A DNA stretch of 57,745 nucleotides, taken from Helicobacteraceae bacterium (lineage in GTDB: Bacteria; Campylobacterota; Campylobacteria; Campylobacterales; Sulfurimonadaceae). The position numbers and the translations under genes were made by a program. Location: NCBI GenBank assembly GCA_947498025.1, contig CANMJR010000017.1:1-57745 (forward strand), written 5' to 3'. The notes below the pieces were generated by a model. That model was not told the DNA's origin. It made no database searches and saw only the letters and a program-made list of their open reading frames with translations. Positions 35,415 through 44,040 of the stretch are shown in pieces. Numbering within the stretch: position 1 is the stretch's first letter; every line of letters begins with the position of its first letter.

Positions 35415-36873
35415 TATTGCAAAAAGAAAAATATCAAAAATATTAATAGCAAATCGCGGTGAAATAGCCCTGAGAATAGTACGGGCTTGTAAAGAGATGG
35501 ATATCATCAGTGTAGCTATCTTTTCTGAGGTTGATGTTGAGGGTATTTGGATAAAAAAAGCGGATGAATGTTATCCGATGATGGGCGACCCGATGCAAGC
35601 CTATTTGAACTACGACCCGATTATAGCATTAGCAAAAAAAGCTTCATGTGATGCTATCCATCCCGGTTATGGATTTCTATCTGAAAATGCGGAGTTTGCA
35701 CAGGCATGTGCAGATAACGGGATTATTTTTATCGGTCCAAAACCTGAACATATTGCCCTTTTTGGCAATAAAATGGCCTCAAAAATTGCTATGAAACAGG
35801 TTGGAGTTCCTATTTTAGAGGGAACAGACGAGCCAATTATTGACAAAAAAGAGGCTGCTAAAATAGCAGCAGAGATAGGTTTCCCGGTAATACTCAAAGC
35901 AGCTTTTGGCGGTGGCGGAAGAGGCATGCGAATAGTTAGAAAGGCAGATGAGTTTGAGGGATTGTTTGATTCTGCGACTCAAGAAGCTATAAAATATTTT
36001 AAAAAAGGTGAGATGTTTATAGAAAAATATGTAGAAAATTCTCGACATATTGAAGTTCAAATCATTGCCGATAAACATGGGAATGTTCTGCATTTGGGCG
36101 AGAGAGATTGCTCTATTCAGCGAAGACATCAAAAAGTTATAGAGATTTCGCCATCTCCTCGACTTAACAGCGAAGTGAGAAAAGAGTTGTTGAGAATATC
36201 CACTAAAGCGATGTTCAAGCTAGGCTATGAGAGTGTTGGCACGATTGAATTTTTAGTGGATGATAATGATAATATTTTTTTTATAGAGGTAAATACGAGA
36301 GTTCAGGTAGAGCATCCTGTAACTGAGCTTATAAGCGGAATCGATATTGTTCAAGAAATGATTGAAATAGCCGAGGGTGAAAAACTGAAGTTTCTGCAAG
36401 AAGAGATACAGTTCCGCGGTTATGCAATAGAGTTTAGGATAAATGCCGAAAATCCGAATAATAACTTTATGCCCTCATCAGGAACTATAACAAGCTACAT
36501 TACTCCTGGAGGTCCGGGAGTGAGGCTGGACACAAGTGCTTATGCAGGCTATACAATGCCGACAAATTATGATTCGATGATTGGCAAGCTGATAGTTTGG
36601 GCGATGGATTGGGACGGTGCCGTGAAAAAAGCAAAAAGAGCTTTGGATGAGTACTATATAGATGGATTTCCGACGAACATAATACTTCACAGAGAGATAG
36701 TAAAAGATAAAGATTTTATTGACGGTTTTTTAACGACTAACTATCTCGACAAGAAAATGGAGTTATTCAATCTTAACAGTGAAAAATCTGCAAAAGAGGA
36801 AGAGGAGAGAATGTCTGCTCTTATTAGTTTTATAGAAAGATTAAAATTAAATAAGGTTATAACTAGATATTAA
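35407..36873 (+). CDS. pycA: Biotin carboxylase subunit, probable pyruvate carboxylase subunit A
   Basis: A 488-residue ATP-grasp biotin carboxylase. Visible marks are ISKILIANRGEIALRIVRA, the ATP lid AAFGGGGRGMR, HIEVQIIADKHGN, GERDCSIQRRHQK and EVNTRVQVEHPVTE. The length and the extra C-terminal 40 residues fit the separate PycA subunit of two-part pyruvate carboxylases known in Campylobacterota, rather than AccC (446 residues, found here at 23268). The PycB partner is not in the window. It would feed oxaloacetate into the reductive TCA cycle. It overlaps the TerC-like gene by 8 nt. Confidence 0.75.
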   Translation: MNSIAKRKISKILIANRGEIALRIVRACKEMDIISVAIFSEVDVEGIWIKKADECYPMMGDPMQAYLNYDPIIALAKKASCDAIHPGYGFLSENAEFAQACADNGIIFIGPKPEHIALFGNKMASKIAMKQVGVPILEGTDEPIIDKKEAAKIAAEIGFPVILKAAFGGGGRGMRIVRKADEFEGLFDSATQEAIKYFKKGEMFIEKYVENSRHIEVQIIADKHGNVLHLGERDCSIQRRHQKVIEISPSPRLNSEVRKELLRISTKAMFKLGYESVGTIEFLVDDNDNIFFIEVNTRVQVEHPVTELISGIDIVQEMIEIAEGEKLKFLQEEIQFRGYAIEFRINAENPNNNFMPSSGTITSYITPGGPGVRLDTSAYAGYTMPTNYDSMIGKLIVWAMDWDGAVKKAKRALDEYYIDGFPTNIILHREIVKDKDFIDGFLTTNYLDKKMELFNLNSEKSAKEEEERMSALISFIERLKLNKVITRY

Positions 36874-36880
36874 AAATTTT

Positions 36881-36904
36881 TGTATGTGGAAAACTCCACA
36901 TGCA
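36881..36904. terminator. Hairpin after the biotin carboxylase gene
   Basis: A 10-bp inverted repeat (one G-T pair), TGTATGTGGA (36881-36890) and TCCACATGCA (36895-36904), with loop AAAC, 8 bp after the stop codon. It carries the TCCACATG motif shared with other gene-end hairpins in the window. Confidence 0.55.
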
Positions 36905-36954
36905 AGCACCTCATTTTAAACAAATAGTAAGAATATGTTTCAAAACTACGCATA

Positions 36955-36972
36955 TGTGATAATTTTATCACA
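36955..36972. promoter_or_regulatory. 18-bp palindrome upstream of fadL
   Basis: TGTGATAA-TT-TTATCACA is a perfect palindrome. Half of it, GCATATGTGAT (36950-36960), recurs in inverted order as ATCACATATGC at 37088-37098, 138 bp downstream. The 354-bp stretch 36874-37227 holds no gene that I can support; it contains these repeats and the fadL promoter. A looping or cooperative regulator site is possible. The spacing differs from CRP (eight instead of six bases between TGTGA and TCACA). Confidence 0.4.
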
Positions 36973-37164
36973 AAACAAAAATCAATCGCATTTTTATATC
37001 AATTATTAATTTATCTAATATATTAATAATTAATTACACTATTATCTACTTTAGTTATGGACCTCTGCACTATTTATAATAATAATCATCACATATGCAG
37101 TTATTACAAAAGAGTCGCTATGTAAATTTAAAAGTTTTTAAGATTAGATTAAAATTAACTCTTC

Positions 37165-37170
37165 TATAAT
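37165..37170 (+). promoter_or_regulatory. -10 element for fadL
   Basis: A perfect TATAAT lies 58 bp before the fadL ATG. A second perfect TATAAT at 37075-37080 could serve as another start. A ribosome site AAGGAAT precedes the ATG at 37228. Confidence 0.45.
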
Positions 37171-37227
37171 CTCCCTAACGCAAGTAGTCAAACTATTTGA
37201 TAATTTACTTTTTTACAAGGAATAAAA

Positions 37228-38517
37228 ATGAAAAAAACAATTAAGTTAGCGGTGGTAGCTGTATTGGCTTTAGGTGCAACATCTGCGTTTGCAACAAATG
37301 GATCAAATATGATAGCAACAGGTGCAAAGGCAACTGGTATGGGTGGTGTTGGTATAGGTATGAGTCACGGTGCAGAGTCAGCTCTTGTGAACCCTGCTTT
37401 AATTACATCTGTAGAAAGTAGTGAGATTGCTTTTGGCGGTACTCTGTTTATGCCAAATGTTAAAAATACAAATGGATTGAACATGGATTTAACGCCTATG
37501 GGTGGACCAAATTTAGGTGATGAATCAAGCAGTGCAACAAGCGAAGCAAAAATAAATGTTATACCGGAAGTTTCTATAGCAAGTAAAATTAATGATAATT
37601 TCTACATGGGTGTTGGAATGTGGGGAACTGCCGGAATGGGTGTTGATTATCGTGATGCGGCAGCTAGCGGTCAAATGAATATGGTTACAAATTTACAACT
37701 TATGCAGTTTGGCGTACCATTAGCATATAAAGTGAACAACTTTAGTGCTGCAATCACTCCAATTTTGCAATATGGCTCATTAGATATAAATTATAACATG
37801 TCAACTGCATTGCAAAATACAATGTCTATGATGAACGGCGGGATGGGTGGTGCAACAGCACCTATGAATATTGGTTCCGGAGTAGCTCAAAATTTAAAAT
37901 TCGGATATAACTTAGGCTTAGCTTATGAGACTGCCGGAGTTACTCTTGGTGCAACTTATAAGTCTCAGATAGACATGAACTACAATGGAGTACTATCAAC
38001 TTCGGTTGGTGCAATGACAGGTGGTGCTTATAAAAATGATGCACTTTCCACTCCGGCTGAAATGGGCGTAGGTATTAGCTACAAATTCAATGCAAATACT
38101 ATTGCTCTTGATTATAAACAAATTAAATGGACTGCAGCAAAAGGGTATCAAGATTTTGAGTGGGAAGACCAAAGTGTAATCGCAGTAGGTTACCAGTACA
38201 CTGCAAAATCTTGGGCTGCTCGTCTAGGTTACAATTATTCAAAAAGTCCTATAAGTGAGCAAACTTACGGCGGAAATAATGGTGCCGGATTAAATAGTGG
38301 TCTTGTAAATACATTTAACTTACTTGGTTTTCCCGGTATAGTTGAGTCTCATATGACAGTGGGTGGTTCATATAACATAAGTGACAAAACATCAGTTGAT
38401 TTAGCTTATGTTTATACTCCTGAAGTAAGCAATACTTATAAAAACTTTGCTGCTCAAGATATTACGACTACACACAGCCAAACAGCTTTAAGTGCTCAGC
38501 TTAGCTATAAATTCTAA
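37228..38517 (+). CDS. FadL/OmpP1-family outer-membrane transport protein
   Basis: A 429-residue outer-membrane protein. The signal peptide ends at SAFA (residue 22). The mature N terminus TNGSNMIATGAKATGMGG matches the FadL hatch region, and Asn-Pro-Ala (NPAL) near residue 57 is the family NPA mark. A 14-strand barrel follows, ending in LSAQLSYKF with terminal Phe. FadL proteins move hydrophobic molecules such as fatty acids or aromatics inward; the ligand is unknown. It is followed by an intrinsic terminator, then two DUF302-like genes. The two upstream palindromic half-sites suggest regulation. Confidence 0.88.
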   Translation: MKKTIKLAVVAVLALGATSAFATNGSNMIATGAKATGMGGVGIGMSHGAESALVNPALITSVESSEIAFGGTLFMPNVKNTNGLNMDLTPMGGPNLGDESSSATSEAKINVIPEVSIASKINDNFYMGVGMWGTAGMGVDYRDAAASGQMNMVTNLQLMQFGVPLAYKVNNFSAAITPILQYGSLDINYNMSTALQNTMSMMNGGMGGATAPMNIGSGVAQNLKFGYNLGLAYETAGVTLGATYKSQIDMNYNGVLSTSVGAMTGGAYKNDALSTPAEMGVGISYKFNANTIALDYKQIKWTAAKGYQDFEWEDQSVIAVGYQYTAKSWAARLGYNYSKSPISEQTYGGNNGAGLNSGLVNTFNLLGFPGIVESHMTVGGSYNISDKTSVDLAYVYTPEVSNTYKNFAAQDITTTHSQTALSAQLSYKF

Positions 38518-38547
38518 TCTTTAAATAGATTTCTTTCCTCCTGTTTT

Positions 38548-38572
38548 GAGTGTCGCGTTTTCGGCGACACTC
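38548..38572 (+). terminator. Intrinsic terminator after fadL
   Basis: A perfect 9-bp stem GAGTGTCGC (38548-38556) and GCGACACTC (38564-38572) with a 7-nt loop is followed by TATTTTTAT. Position and tail fit a Rho-independent terminator. Confidence 0.8.
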
Positions 38573-38681
38573 TATTTTTATACACAAATAAGCAATAATA
38601 ACTTTAGCCCGTGGAAATTTGTATTACTCATGTTGTTTTATGATACAATATCCACTATTTAAAATTAAAAAAAGGGAAAAA

Positions 38682-39683
38682 ATGACAAACAAAATGGTAA
38701 AGAGCATAGCTGCACTCTCAATTGCTGCTACTATGGCTTTTGGTGCACAAGGTGTTATGTTTAATGTCGTAGGCGGAAATGCTGAAGCAAAATATAACAC
38801 TATGGTTAATGAAAAAATCAAAACTATCGGGTTTGTTCTCTCAGATCCGCATGAAAGAATTAACGATGCGTATGCAACGAAATACGGATCAAAAATATTG
38901 GCAGACGGAAAACCAAATCCAAAGTATGACCCTGCATGGGCTAAAAACCTTGACAATCTCGGTTTTTTCTCTGTTTCTAACGATGCTAAAATCCGTGAGT
39001 TACTTTTAAAATATCCTGAGCTTGGCGGTTTTTCTCCGTTCAACCTTCATGTGTATAAAGCTGCAAATGAAGACAAAACTTATGTTGGACATATCGTTCC
39101 TCAGACAATGCTAGACATCGTAGGGATTAAGGATGAAGCTGCAAGAAAAGAGTTTATCGCAACATTTCCTGAATTAGATGCAATGGTTGCAAAAGAGATA
39201 GGGGGAACGATTCAATTTAGTGAGTACAAATCACTTCCTGCAAAGCCTATGATGCAATTTGAGATTACATTTGAGAGACCTGCCGATTTAAGCAGTTATT
39301 TAGATTCATTTCAAGAGCAGTTTGAAGCTGCATTTGAGAAGAACGAATATATTATCGCAGGATTTAAAAACTACAAAGATGCTTATACCGACAAAAAGTT
39401 AGAGTTTAGCAAGTACGATGCTTACTTTACTTACTCCTTATGTCACTTTACATTCTCATACAATATATTTAACAAAGGTCGTCCGGACGCCGGCGCATTC
39501 GCTCCATGCTCTATGTATATGTACATCCCAAAAGGGACAAACAAACTAGTTATCGGTATGCCTCGTCTTGCTAACTGGACTTCAGTTTTAAATATAGAAG
39601 ACAAAACTATGCAGAAATCCGTGACAGACCTTGATGCAGATATTATAAAAATTATGTTAGGTTTAGGAGCGAAAGAGCTATGA
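38682..39683 (+). CDS. Periplasmic protein with DUF302-like C-terminal domain
   Basis: A 333-residue protein from the ATG at 38682, which has an AAAGGG ribosome site and starts a signal peptide (hydrophobic 9-21, cleavage near AFGAQG). The frame opens at 38619, but that start spoils the signal. The C-terminal third (about 195-333) looks like a DUF302 fold, with APCSMYMYIPKG in the place of the family's Leu-Pro-Cys strand. The N-terminal two thirds, with the FELDAMVAKEIG and LPAKPMMQFE strands, may be a second, diverged copy. Its stop overlaps the next gene by 4 nt. The function is unknown; a role with the FadL porin next door is possible. Confidence 0.6.
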   Translation: MTNKMVKSIAALSIAATMAFGAQGVMFNVVGGNAEAKYNTMVNEKIKTIGFVLSDPHERINDAYATKYGSKILADGKPNPKYDPAWAKNLDNLGFFSVSNDAKIRELLLKYPELGGFSPFNLHVYKAANEDKTYVGHIVPQTMLDIVGIKDEAARKEFIATFPELDAMVAKEIGGTIQFSEYKSLPAKPMMQFEITFERPADLSSYLDSFQEQFEAAFEKNEYIIAGFKNYKDAYTDKKLEFSKYDAYFTYSLCHFTFSYNIFNKGRPDAGAFAPCSMYMYIPKGTNKLVIGMPRLANWTSVLNIEDKTMQKSVTDLDADIIKIMLGLGAKEL

Positions 39684-40507
39684 GAAAATTACTTACATTC
39701 ATATTATATGCTACATTGGCATTTATTGCACCAACACAGGTTGTTGCGGGCGATACGGGCTTAGAGGGAAAAGAGGTCAGTACCTATTTAGTGGGGGGAT
39801 ATGTAGATGTTGAAGCTGCTAAGGGTAAGTTAAAAGATGCAGGTTTTGAGGTGCTTGCGACATATGCCCCTGTAGAAAACGGCACAACTATTGTATTTAC
39901 AAATGCAGCACTCAAAGCTGAAGCTGCTAAGCCTAAAAGAGCCCATGCAGCTGTTTTGCGTCTATTTATAGATAATCAAGCCAAATCAATCAGCATTACA
40001 AATCCGGTTTATTTCGGAAAAGCTTTTATGCAGGATGATTACAATCATAAAGTATTTAATGCGCAACTTGAAGCAATCAATAAAGCTTTTGCAGGTCTTA
40101 CGCCATCTGCAGATAAGTTAAAGTTTAATGATTTAGAGGGGTATCATTTTATGATAAGCAGACCTTACTATGAAGATACTATTGAGTTGGCAAAATCAAC
40201 AAATGAAGAGTTAATCGCAAAAGCTAAAGGCAAACTTTTGATATTTGAGCTTAAACTTTCAAATAAAAGTACACTTTTAGGATACCAGTTGGATGAAAAA
40301 ACTAATAAGTTTGTAGAGAAGATAGGAAGAGCAAATGCTGCCATACTCCCTTACTGCGTATCTGTGGAAGATGGAGCCGCTACTATGCTTCATGGCGAGT
40401 ATTATCTTGCTATCTCTTATCCGCTTCTAGACATGGGAACATTCATGACAATATCAGGTGTTCCAAGTGCAATTCAAAAAGATTTAGAAAAACCGTTTAC
40501 TAACTGA
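39680..40507 (+). CDS. Second DUF302-like periplasmic protein
   Basis: A 275-residue protein with a signal peptide (residues about 1-23, cleavage after VVA). The tail INRANAAILPYCVSVEDG-like region (about 222-240) resembles the DUF302 core strand, as in the gene before it, and both carry a Cys in that strand. The N-terminal part has the DUF302-like KLKDAGFEVLATYAP helix and strand. It overlaps the previous gene by 4 nt, so the two are made together and may form a heteromer. A strong hairpin follows. Confidence 0.6.
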   Translation: MRKLLTFILYATLAFIAPTQVVAGDTGLEGKEVSTYLVGGYVDVEAAKGKLKDAGFEVLATYAPVENGTTIVFTNAALKAEAAKPKRAHAAVLRLFIDNQAKSISITNPVYFGKAFMQDDYNHKVFNAQLEAINKAFAGLTPSADKLKFNDLEGYHFMISRPYYEDTIELAKSTNEELIAKAKGKLLIFELKLSNKSTLLGYQLDEKTNKFVEKIGRANAAILPYCVSVEDGAATMLHGEYYLAISYPLLDMGTFMTISGVPSAIQKDLEKPFTN

Positions 40508-40514
40508 TATTACG

Positions 40515-40542
40515 CACCTAAACGAACACGTTCGTTTAGGTG
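40515..40542. terminator. Hairpin after the DUF302-like pair
   Basis: A perfect 12-bp stem, CACCTAAACGAA (40515-40526) and TTCGTTTAGGTG (40531-40542), with tetraloop CACG, 8 bp after the stop. No U tract follows, so termination may be Rho-aided; purM reads toward it from the other side. Confidence 0.6.
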
Positions 40543-40607
40543 GCTGCTGCTTATGTGCCTACCACCCCTAAAGCTTTTCGCATACATGTGAAAGAATAAC
40601 ATAGTAA

Positions 40608-41603
40608 CTAAATCATTACCGCTTCTCTCTTACCCTCTTTTATCTCGCCGATTAGATAACCATTTGTCTTAGAAAGTATTGTTTGAACATTCGCTTCATC
40701 CACGACCAAAATCATTCCGACACCCATGTTGAATGCTCTGTACATCTCATCTATTTCTACATGTTGAGAGATGAGTTCAAAAATAGGGAGAACTTTTATA
40801 GAATCTTTTTTAATCTCTGCTCTAAGATTTTCCGGAAGTACGCGAGGCAGGTTTTCAACAATTCCTCCACCGGTAATATGAGCCATGGCTATGATGTTCT
40901 CTTTTTGCTCTTTGAACATCTTTACATAAATATTTGTAGGTTCAAGGAGCGTTTCAATCAGCGGTTTGCCGTTGAATTCATCACTGAACTTCATTCCCAT
41001 TTTTTCAAACAGCACTTTTCTTGCAAGTGAAAAACCATTAGAGTGAAGTCCTGAACTTGGAAGCGCAATAAGTTTGTGTCCGGCGCGAACAAGAGCAACT
41101 CTATCCATTTCACCCTTCTCTGCAACACCTACTGCAAAACCAGCCAAATCGTAATCATCACTGGCATACATACCCGGCATCTCAGCAGTTTCTCCGCCGA
41201 TAAGTGCGCACTCTGCTCTGATACACCCTTCTGCAATACCTGCTACAACACTCGTTGCAGTTTTTACATCCAGTTTTCCGGTTGCATAATAATCTAAGAA
41301 AAAAGAGGGTGTTCCAAAGTTGCAAAGAAGGTCATTTACACACATGGCAACCAAATCTATTCCAACAGTGTTGTGTATGCCGGAATCAATTGCAAGTTTA
41401 AGTTTTGTTCCAACCCCGTCTGTAGCAGCCAACATAACCGGTTCTCTAAACCCTTTTGGCAGTTCAAAAGCTCCTGCAAAAGAGCCTATACCGCCGATAA
41501 CTCCGGGTATTTTAGTTGACTTAACTAAGGGTTTGATATTTTCTACAAAACTGTTACCGGCATCTATGTCAACGCCGGCATCTTTATAGCTTATTTGGCT
41601 CAT
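40608..41603 (-). CDS. purM: Phosphoribosylformylglycinamidine cyclo-ligase PurM
   Basis: A 331-residue enzyme of purine synthesis that closes the imidazole ring to give aminoimidazole ribonucleotide. Family marks are SYKDAGVDID at the start, ATDGVGTKL, GGETAEMPGMY and ITGGGIVENLPR. The chosen ATG at 41603 has GGAG seven nt upstream; the frame opens four codons earlier at 41615. It is monocistronic, convergent with the DUF302 pair. Confidence 0.95.
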   Translation of the reverse strand: MSQISYKDAGVDIDAGNSFVENIKPLVKSTKIPGVIGGIGSFAGAFELPKGFREPVMLAATDGVGTKLKLAIDSGIHNTVGIDLVAMCVNDLLCNFGTPSFFLDYYATGKLDVKTATSVVAGIAEGCIRAECALIGGETAEMPGMYASDDYDLAGFAVGVAEKGEMDRVALVRAGHKLIALPSSGLHSNGFSLARKVLFEKMGMKFSDEFNGKPLIETLLEPTNIYVKMFKEQKENIIAMAHITGGGIVENLPRVLPENLRAEIKKDSIKVLPIFELISQHVEIDEMYRAFNMGVGMILVVDEANVQTILSKTNGYLIGEIKEGKREAVMI

Positions 41604-41691
41604 AAAAGACTCCATTTTAAAATGCGAAATTATAGCTTATGAGAGTTGAGAGAAGTGTTAAGATTTCAAGAAAATGGAATCTCTGTTGGTA

Positions 41692-41883
41692 CTACTTTGC
41701 TTGGGGCAAATCGCACTTTTTGCTGATTATACAGAGTGGACAGAAATTTGCAATGCCTGCAATAAGGGGAATTACGCCTAAAAAGAACCAATATACACCC
41801 GTTACTACACCGGCAACAATCAATCCTAAACCTATAAGAATTCGAAAATTTCTGCAAAATTTTCTTATATTATTAAAATTCAT
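41692..41883 (-). CDS. Small DUF2892-family membrane protein
   Basis: A 63-residue protein with two membrane helices (about 14-34 and 36-50). The N-terminal NIRKFCRNFRILIGLGLI and the Cys-Pro motif NFCPLC near residue 46 fit DUF2892, a small inner-membrane family often next to rhodanese or sulfur genes. Two plus-strand or other minus-strand frames over the same DNA look like shadows. Its function is unknown. Confidence 0.7.
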   Translation of the reverse strand: MNFNNIRKFCRNFRILIGLGLIVAGVVTGVYWFFLGVIPLIAGIANFCPLCIISKKCDLPQAK

Positions 41884-42051
41884 TTCTTAAGCCTTTTATG
41901 ATAAATTGTGCGCAATTATACCTATTATTTGTAAAAGAAAATACGCTTAATCCCCATCTTTTATCTATCTATCTATAAGTTGTAATCTTTTGAAAAAATA
42001 TCAGTGCAAATATGCTAAAATCATCTTTTATTATACACAAGGAATTTTAAA

Positions 42052-42597
42052 ATGAAATCTTTTATTTACCCTGAGATGATGGTGCATGTAGCTCTATGCA
42101 CAAACAAAGATCCAAAAAACGTTTTAATTATTAGTAACAATGCGGAGTTATTAATGGATGAAATGAAAAAACATAAAGTCGTCTTTTCAAAAGTTATAGG
42201 ATGCAGCATGGATGAGCTCCGTGATGAGGCTGATGGAAGTTACGATGTAGTCATTAGTGAGATGTATGGTGATGAGGCTGTTGTAGCACATATAAGCCGT
42301 ATTTTAAAAACAGATGGACAGCTTGTAATTAATAACAAACCTTTGGAAGATGTAGAATCAAACAAAGTACTCATGCAAGATTTAGCTAAATATTTTAAAA
42401 TTATAATGCCTTACAATTTAGGGAATGACAATAGTGCAATACTTGCATCAAAAGAGTACCATCCGACAGCAGATATTATTTTGCAAAGAGCCGACATGCT
42501 TGATAATTTGGACTATTACAATACTGAAATTCATCTTGCCTCTTTTGCAATGCCCAATTATATCCGTAAAGAGTATCTAGGAATTATAAAAAACTGA
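42052..42597 (+). CDS. Degenerate spermidine synthase-like protein
   Basis: A 181-residue protein that follows the SpeE fold from PEMMVHVALCTNKDPKNVLIISNN to the C-terminal DYYNTEIHLASFAMPNYI. The SAM-binding GGGDG motif is replaced by ISNNA at about residues 26-30, and the N-terminal beta domain is missing (normal SpeE is about 260-290 residues). The putrescine-binding and catalytic acidic residues are not clear. It may be an inactive paralogue or have a new role. It starts the operon with coaE, which it overlaps by 1 nt, and dapF. Confidence 0.65.
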   Translation: MKSFIYPEMMVHVALCTNKDPKNVLIISNNAELLMDEMKKHKVVFSKVIGCSMDELRDEADGSYDVVISEMYGDEAVVAHISRILKTDGQLVINNKPLEDVESNKVLMQDLAKYFKIIMPYNLGNDNSAILASKEYHPTADIILQRADMLDNLDYYNTEIHLASFAMPNYIRKEYLGIIKN

Positions 42598-43211
42598 TGG
42601 CTTTTAGTTATGCTATTGCCCTAACCGGAGGAATTGCCACCGGGAAGAGTACGGTTGCCTCTTTATTGGCACTCAATGGAATGAGAATTATAGATGCAGA
42701 CACAATCTCTCATGAGATATTAGACGCATCCGTCTCCTGGGTTGAAGAGACTTTTGGCAAAGAGTTTGTTGACGGTGCAAAAGTAAATCGTGCAAAATTG
42801 GGAAGTTTAATTTTCTCAGATGAGAAGAAAAAAAGGATTTTAGAGGAGTTTTTGCACCCTAAAATACGAGCTGAAATAGAACAAAGAAGTATAAAACAGG
42901 ATAGTTTTAAGTTTCCCTATCTTATAGACATTCCGCTTTTTTTTGAAAAAGGCTCTTACGATATAAAGAATAGTGTAGTAGTTTACACGCCGAGAGATAT
43001 ACAACTTGAGCGATTTATAAAACGAAACGGCTACACAAAAGAAGAATCACTCAAGAGAATAAACTCCCAAATGCCCATAGAAGAGAAGAAAAAAAGAGCT
43101 ACATGGGTCATTGACAACTCTAAAGACTTGAAACATCTTCAAAAAGAGTGTGAAGAGTTTGTAAATAAAATAAAAGCTATATACTTGGAGAAAAAAAGTG
43201 ACGGTATCTAA
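42597..43211 (+). CDS. coaE: Dephospho-CoA kinase CoaE
   Basis: A 204-residue P-loop kinase for the last step of coenzyme A synthesis. The Walker A motif is GGIATGKST (11-19), and DADTISHE and the DIPLFFEKG lid are typical. It is the second gene of a tight operon, overlapped by dapF by 14 nt. Confidence 0.93.
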   Translation: MAFSYAIALTGGIATGKSTVASLLALNGMRIIDADTISHEILDASVSWVEETFGKEFVDGAKVNRAKLGSLIFSDEKKKRILEEFLHPKIRAEIEQRSIKQDSFKFPYLIDIPLFFEKGSYDIKNSVVVYTPRDIQLERFIKRNGYTKEESLKRINSQMPIEEKKKRATWVIDNSKDLKHLQKECEEFVNKIKAIYLEKKSDGI

Positions 43212-43956
43212 ATATAGTGCAAATGGAAATGACTTTGTTGTTTTTCATACATTTATAAAAAAAGATAGAAGCCAAACAGCACAAGAACTTTGCCATAGAC
43301 AAAATGGTGTAGGAGCGGACGGTTTAATAGTTTTAATTCCCTATTTTGCAGAGCCTGAAAACCAATCAAAGATTGATTTTGAGTGGCAGTTTTATAACTC
43401 AGATGGAAGCATTGCCGAGATGTGCGGCAATGGAAGTCGTGCATGTGCCCACTATGCTTTTGTGAATTCTCTTGCACCAAATAAAATGAGCTTTTTGACT
43501 TTGGCAGGTGTTATACATGCTGAAGTAGAAGATAATATGGTTTCGAGTGAACTCACACCTCCAAAAATTTTGGATAAAACAATTGTAGAAAATGACAAAT
43601 CATGGTGGAAGATAGATACAGGAGTACCGCATTTAGTTCATTTTACAGAAAACATTGACATGTTTGATATAAACGAAGCAAGAGAGCTAAGATATAAATA
43701 TAATGCAAATGTAAATATCGCTTTTGTTGAAGGTAAAAATCTAAAAGTTCGCACTTACGAGCGAGGAGTTGAGAATGAAACCTTGGCATGCGGAACCGGA
43801 ATGGCGGCTTGTTTTTACAGAGCATATGAAGAGGGTTTAGTTTCAAACAACATAGAAGTCTATCCTAGAAGCGGTGATACTCTCTATTTGGGAATGAATG
43901 AAAAAACTATAACATTTAAAGGTGAAGTGAAAAAAGTATTTGTTGCAGAAATTTAA
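43198..43956 (+). CDS. dapF: Diaminopimelate epimerase DapF
   Basis: A 252-residue epimerase that converts LL- to meso-diaminopimelate for peptidoglycan and lysine. Both catalytic cysteines are present: Cys76 in MCGNGSRA and Cys198 in ACGTGMAA. The start is GTG at 43198 within the end of coaE, in keeping with YSANGNDF as the conserved N terminus. Confidence 0.94.
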   Translation: MTVSKYSANGNDFVVFHTFIKKDRSQTAQELCHRQNGVGADGLIVLIPYFAEPENQSKIDFEWQFYNSDGSIAEMCGNGSRACAHYAFVNSLAPNKMSFLTLAGVIHAEVEDNMVSSELTPPKILDKTIVENDKSWWKIDTGVPHLVHFTENIDMFDINEARELRYKYNANVNIAFVEGKNLKVRTYERGVENETLACGTGMAACFYRAYEEGLVSNNIEVYPRSGDTLYLGMNEKTITFKGEVKKVFVAEI

Positions 43957-43958
43957 AA

Positions 43959-44025
43959 TATTTCCACATGTGCCCGAGTGAAGCAACAGATACACTCGGG
44001 GATGCCGAGTATAAGCATATGGAAA
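43959..44025. repeat. Intergenic repeat, copy 1, with nested hairpin
   Basis: This stretch begins with ATTTCCACATGTGCCCGAG, found again at 52461. It has an outer inverted repeat, TTTCCACATG (43961-43970) against CATATGGAAA (44016-44025), with one mismatch, and an inner one, CCGAGTG (43974-43980) against CACTCGG (43993-43999). It lies between the convergent ends of dapF and prfA and may act as a terminator. Confidence 0.55.
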
Positions 44026-44040
44026 CAAAAAAGAGAAAAA

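Noticed and set aside
36955-36972. Palindrome read as a CRP site
   Set aside because: TGTGA and TCACA are eight bases apart; CRP needs six. Kept only as an unnamed palindrome.
41639-41890. Plus-strand 83-codon frame and another minus-strand 63-codon frame over the same DNA
   Set aside because: Their products look like random basic sequence; the DUF2892-like frame at 41692-41883 has membrane helices and a motif.
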